Positions 5,464-6,436 of a stretch of DNA of 6,436 bases are shown here, one piece after another. Position 1 is the first letter of the stretch. Each line of letters starts with the position of its first letter. The notes under the pieces were generated by a model. That model made no database searches, was not told the origin of the DNA, and was given only the letters and a program-made list of their open reading frames with translations. The position numbers were made by a program, and so were the translations under genes. The DNA comes from Oligoflexus sp. (GTDB taxonomy: Bacteria; Bdellovibrionota_B; Oligoflexia; Oligoflexales; Oligoflexaceae): positions 1 to 6,436 of the forward strand of contig JASLCY010000096.1 of the NCBI GenBank assembly GCA_030151925.1. The letters are read 5' to 3'.

Positions 5464-6436
5464 ATGTTGCCCCTCATTTTCACTCTCGTTACCGCTCAAG
5501 CGACCGTCCTGGTCAAGGACAACGCCCCGCGGAAGCCTATCAGCGCTTTGATCTACGGCCGCAACGATCTTTCCTGGGGCCGCATCGATACCGAGCTGCC
5601 TTATCCTCTGATCCGCTTCGGCGGCAATGCCACCAGCCGCTACAACTGGGAGGCGAACGCCTGGAACAGCGGGGCCGACTGGTATTTTATGAATTCACCT
5701 TTGCCCTACGCGGATAAGGTCGGAGCCGCGAAGGGGCATTTCTCCTATGCGGACGCGATCCTCTTGAAGCAGGCCCAGAAAGGTCTCGGTACGATCATCA
5801 CGGTGCCGACGCTCGGCTGGGTGGCGAAGGATAGGGGCGAAGCCTGGGGGTTCTCGGTGAAAGCCTTCGGCCCTCAGGAAAGCGCGGAGCAGGACCGCAG
5901 CCGCGGTGATGCCGGCAACGGTAAAGATTCCAAGGGGCAGCCGCTTAAAAAGGGCGATCCTCCTGCGACGTCCGTCCCGGCGAGTCCGGACTTCATGGCG
6001 AAGTGGGTGAAGCGCAATCGGGAGCTGCTGAAAAAAGATGGCGGCAGGAAGGGAGCGCCGCTCTTCTATGCGCTCGACAACGAACCCATGCTCTGGCACC
6101 AGACGCATCAGGATATTCGTTACGGCGACAAGAGCCTGAAAAGCCCGGAGCTCGGTTACGACGAGCTCTGGGACAGAACCACGGCCTACGCGCGGGCGAT
6201 CAGGGCGGCCGATCCTGAGGCGAAGATCCTCGGACCGGTCGCGTGGGGCTGGTGCGATTATCAGAGTTCGGCGAAGGACCAATGCAAGTCGGGCCCCGAT
6301 CGCGCGGCTCACGGCGGGACGGCCTTGCTGCCCTGGTATCTGCAGCAGGCCTGCGCTTATCAGAAGCGGACCGGCGTGAAGCTTGTCGACTATCTCGATA
6401 TCCATTATTATCCGGCGGATGAGCAGGGGATCGAGG
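5464..6436 (+). CDS. Glycoside hydrolase family 44 endo-beta-glucanase/xyloglucanase (partial, 3' end outside window)
   Basis: The frame is open from the ATG at 5464 to the window edge, giving 324 residues. The GH44 pattern is clear: IRFGGNATSRYNWEANAWNS (50-69), GADWYF (70-75), ITVPTLGWVAKD (112-123), SVKAFGPQESAEQDRSRGDA (131-150), FYALDNEPMLWHQTHQDIR (201-219) and VDYLDIHYYP (308-317). Glu207 in DNEP is the family's acid/base residue. The nucleophile Glu lies further on and is not in view. Family members are retaining endo-enzymes of about 500 or more residues that cut beta-1,4-glucans such as cellulose derivatives and xyloglucan. Export is likely: residues 1-13 are hydrophobic and end in TAQA, but the leader is very short and has no basic residue. 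The substrate could be plant polysaccharide, or a self-made beta-glucan handled by the export operon; the sequence does not decide. It is divergent from the acyltransferase gene over 133 bp, in which I found no convincing promoter. Confidence 0.93.
   Translation, partial: MLPLIFTLVTAQATVLVKDNAPRKPISALIYGRNDLSWGRIDTELPYPLIRFGGNATSRYNWEANAWNSGADWYFMNSPLPYADKVGAAKGHFSYADAILLKQAQKGLGTIITVPTLGWVAKDRGEAWGFSVKAFGPQESAEQDRSRGDAGNGKDSKGQPLKKGDPPATSVPASPDFMAKWVKRNRELLKKDGGRKGAPLFYALDNEPMLWHQTHQDIRYGDKSLKSPELGYDELWDRTTAYARAIRAADPEAKILGPVAWGWCDYQSSAKDQCKSGPDRAAHGGTALLPWYLQQACAYQKRTGVKLVDYLDIHYYPADEQGIE

Noticed and set aside
5695..6405. Minus-strand frame of 236 codons at the right edge
   Set aside because: It is the antisense of the GH44 coding sequence, Arg/Leu/Ala-rich with no domain. 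The plus strand encodes conserved GH44 motifs.

Overview
The window reads as chromosomal DNA from a GC-rich Gram-negative bacterium. It carries three candidate lipoproteins with Sec/SPII-type leaders, an outer-membrane beta-barrel protein and a Wza/GumB-type outer-membrane polysaccharide export (OPX) protein. Genes are GC-rich and the one long spacer is AT-rich. The mix of a GumB-like OPX protein with its own barrel, a PA14 lipoprotein with an Asp/Lys linker and a GH44 glycanase would suit Bdellovibrionota/Oligoflexia or Myxococcota. That placement is a guess from gene content, since no rRNA or marker gene is present.

Left part (1-3016, all minus strand, transcribed right to left): a tightly packed polysaccharide-secretion operon. 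In order of transcription it holds (i) a lipoprotein with a NodB/polysaccharide-deacetylase fold whose metal and catalytic residues are nearly all replaced (3016-2195); (ii) a short OPX lipoprotein (2181-1579); (iii) a 495-residue predicted outer-membrane beta-barrel (1566-79); and (iv) the first 22 codons of a further gene, starting at a TTG (66-1, runs off the window). All three junctions are 12-13 nt long, with the upstream stop codon inside or directly against the next Shine-Dalgarno sequence, which suggests translational coupling. A short OPX protein followed by a beta-barrel resembles the Myxococcus OPX/Wzp arrangement, in which a separate barrel supplies the outer-membrane pore.

Middle part: a 354-bp AT-rich divergent spacer (3017-3370), then a plus-strand lipoprotein with a charged linker and a PA14 domain (3371-4114), then two hairpin terminators (4145-4221). 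These separate it from a convergent minus-strand acyltransferase-3 membrane protein (4224-5330), probably an O-acyltransferase acting on an envelope or exported glycan.

Right part: divergent from the acyltransferase, the 5' two thirds or so of a GH44 endo-beta-glucanase/xyloglucanase gene (5464 to the window edge). It contains the DNEP motif with the acid/base Glu and is open at the right edge.

The whole window has a carbohydrate theme: export and periplasmic handling of a polymer, glycan acylation, glycan binding by PA14, and beta-glucan hydrolysis. Only the left operon is clearly one transcription unit. Any functional link with the three right-hand genes is inference. I found no mobile element, CRISPR array or RNA gene.
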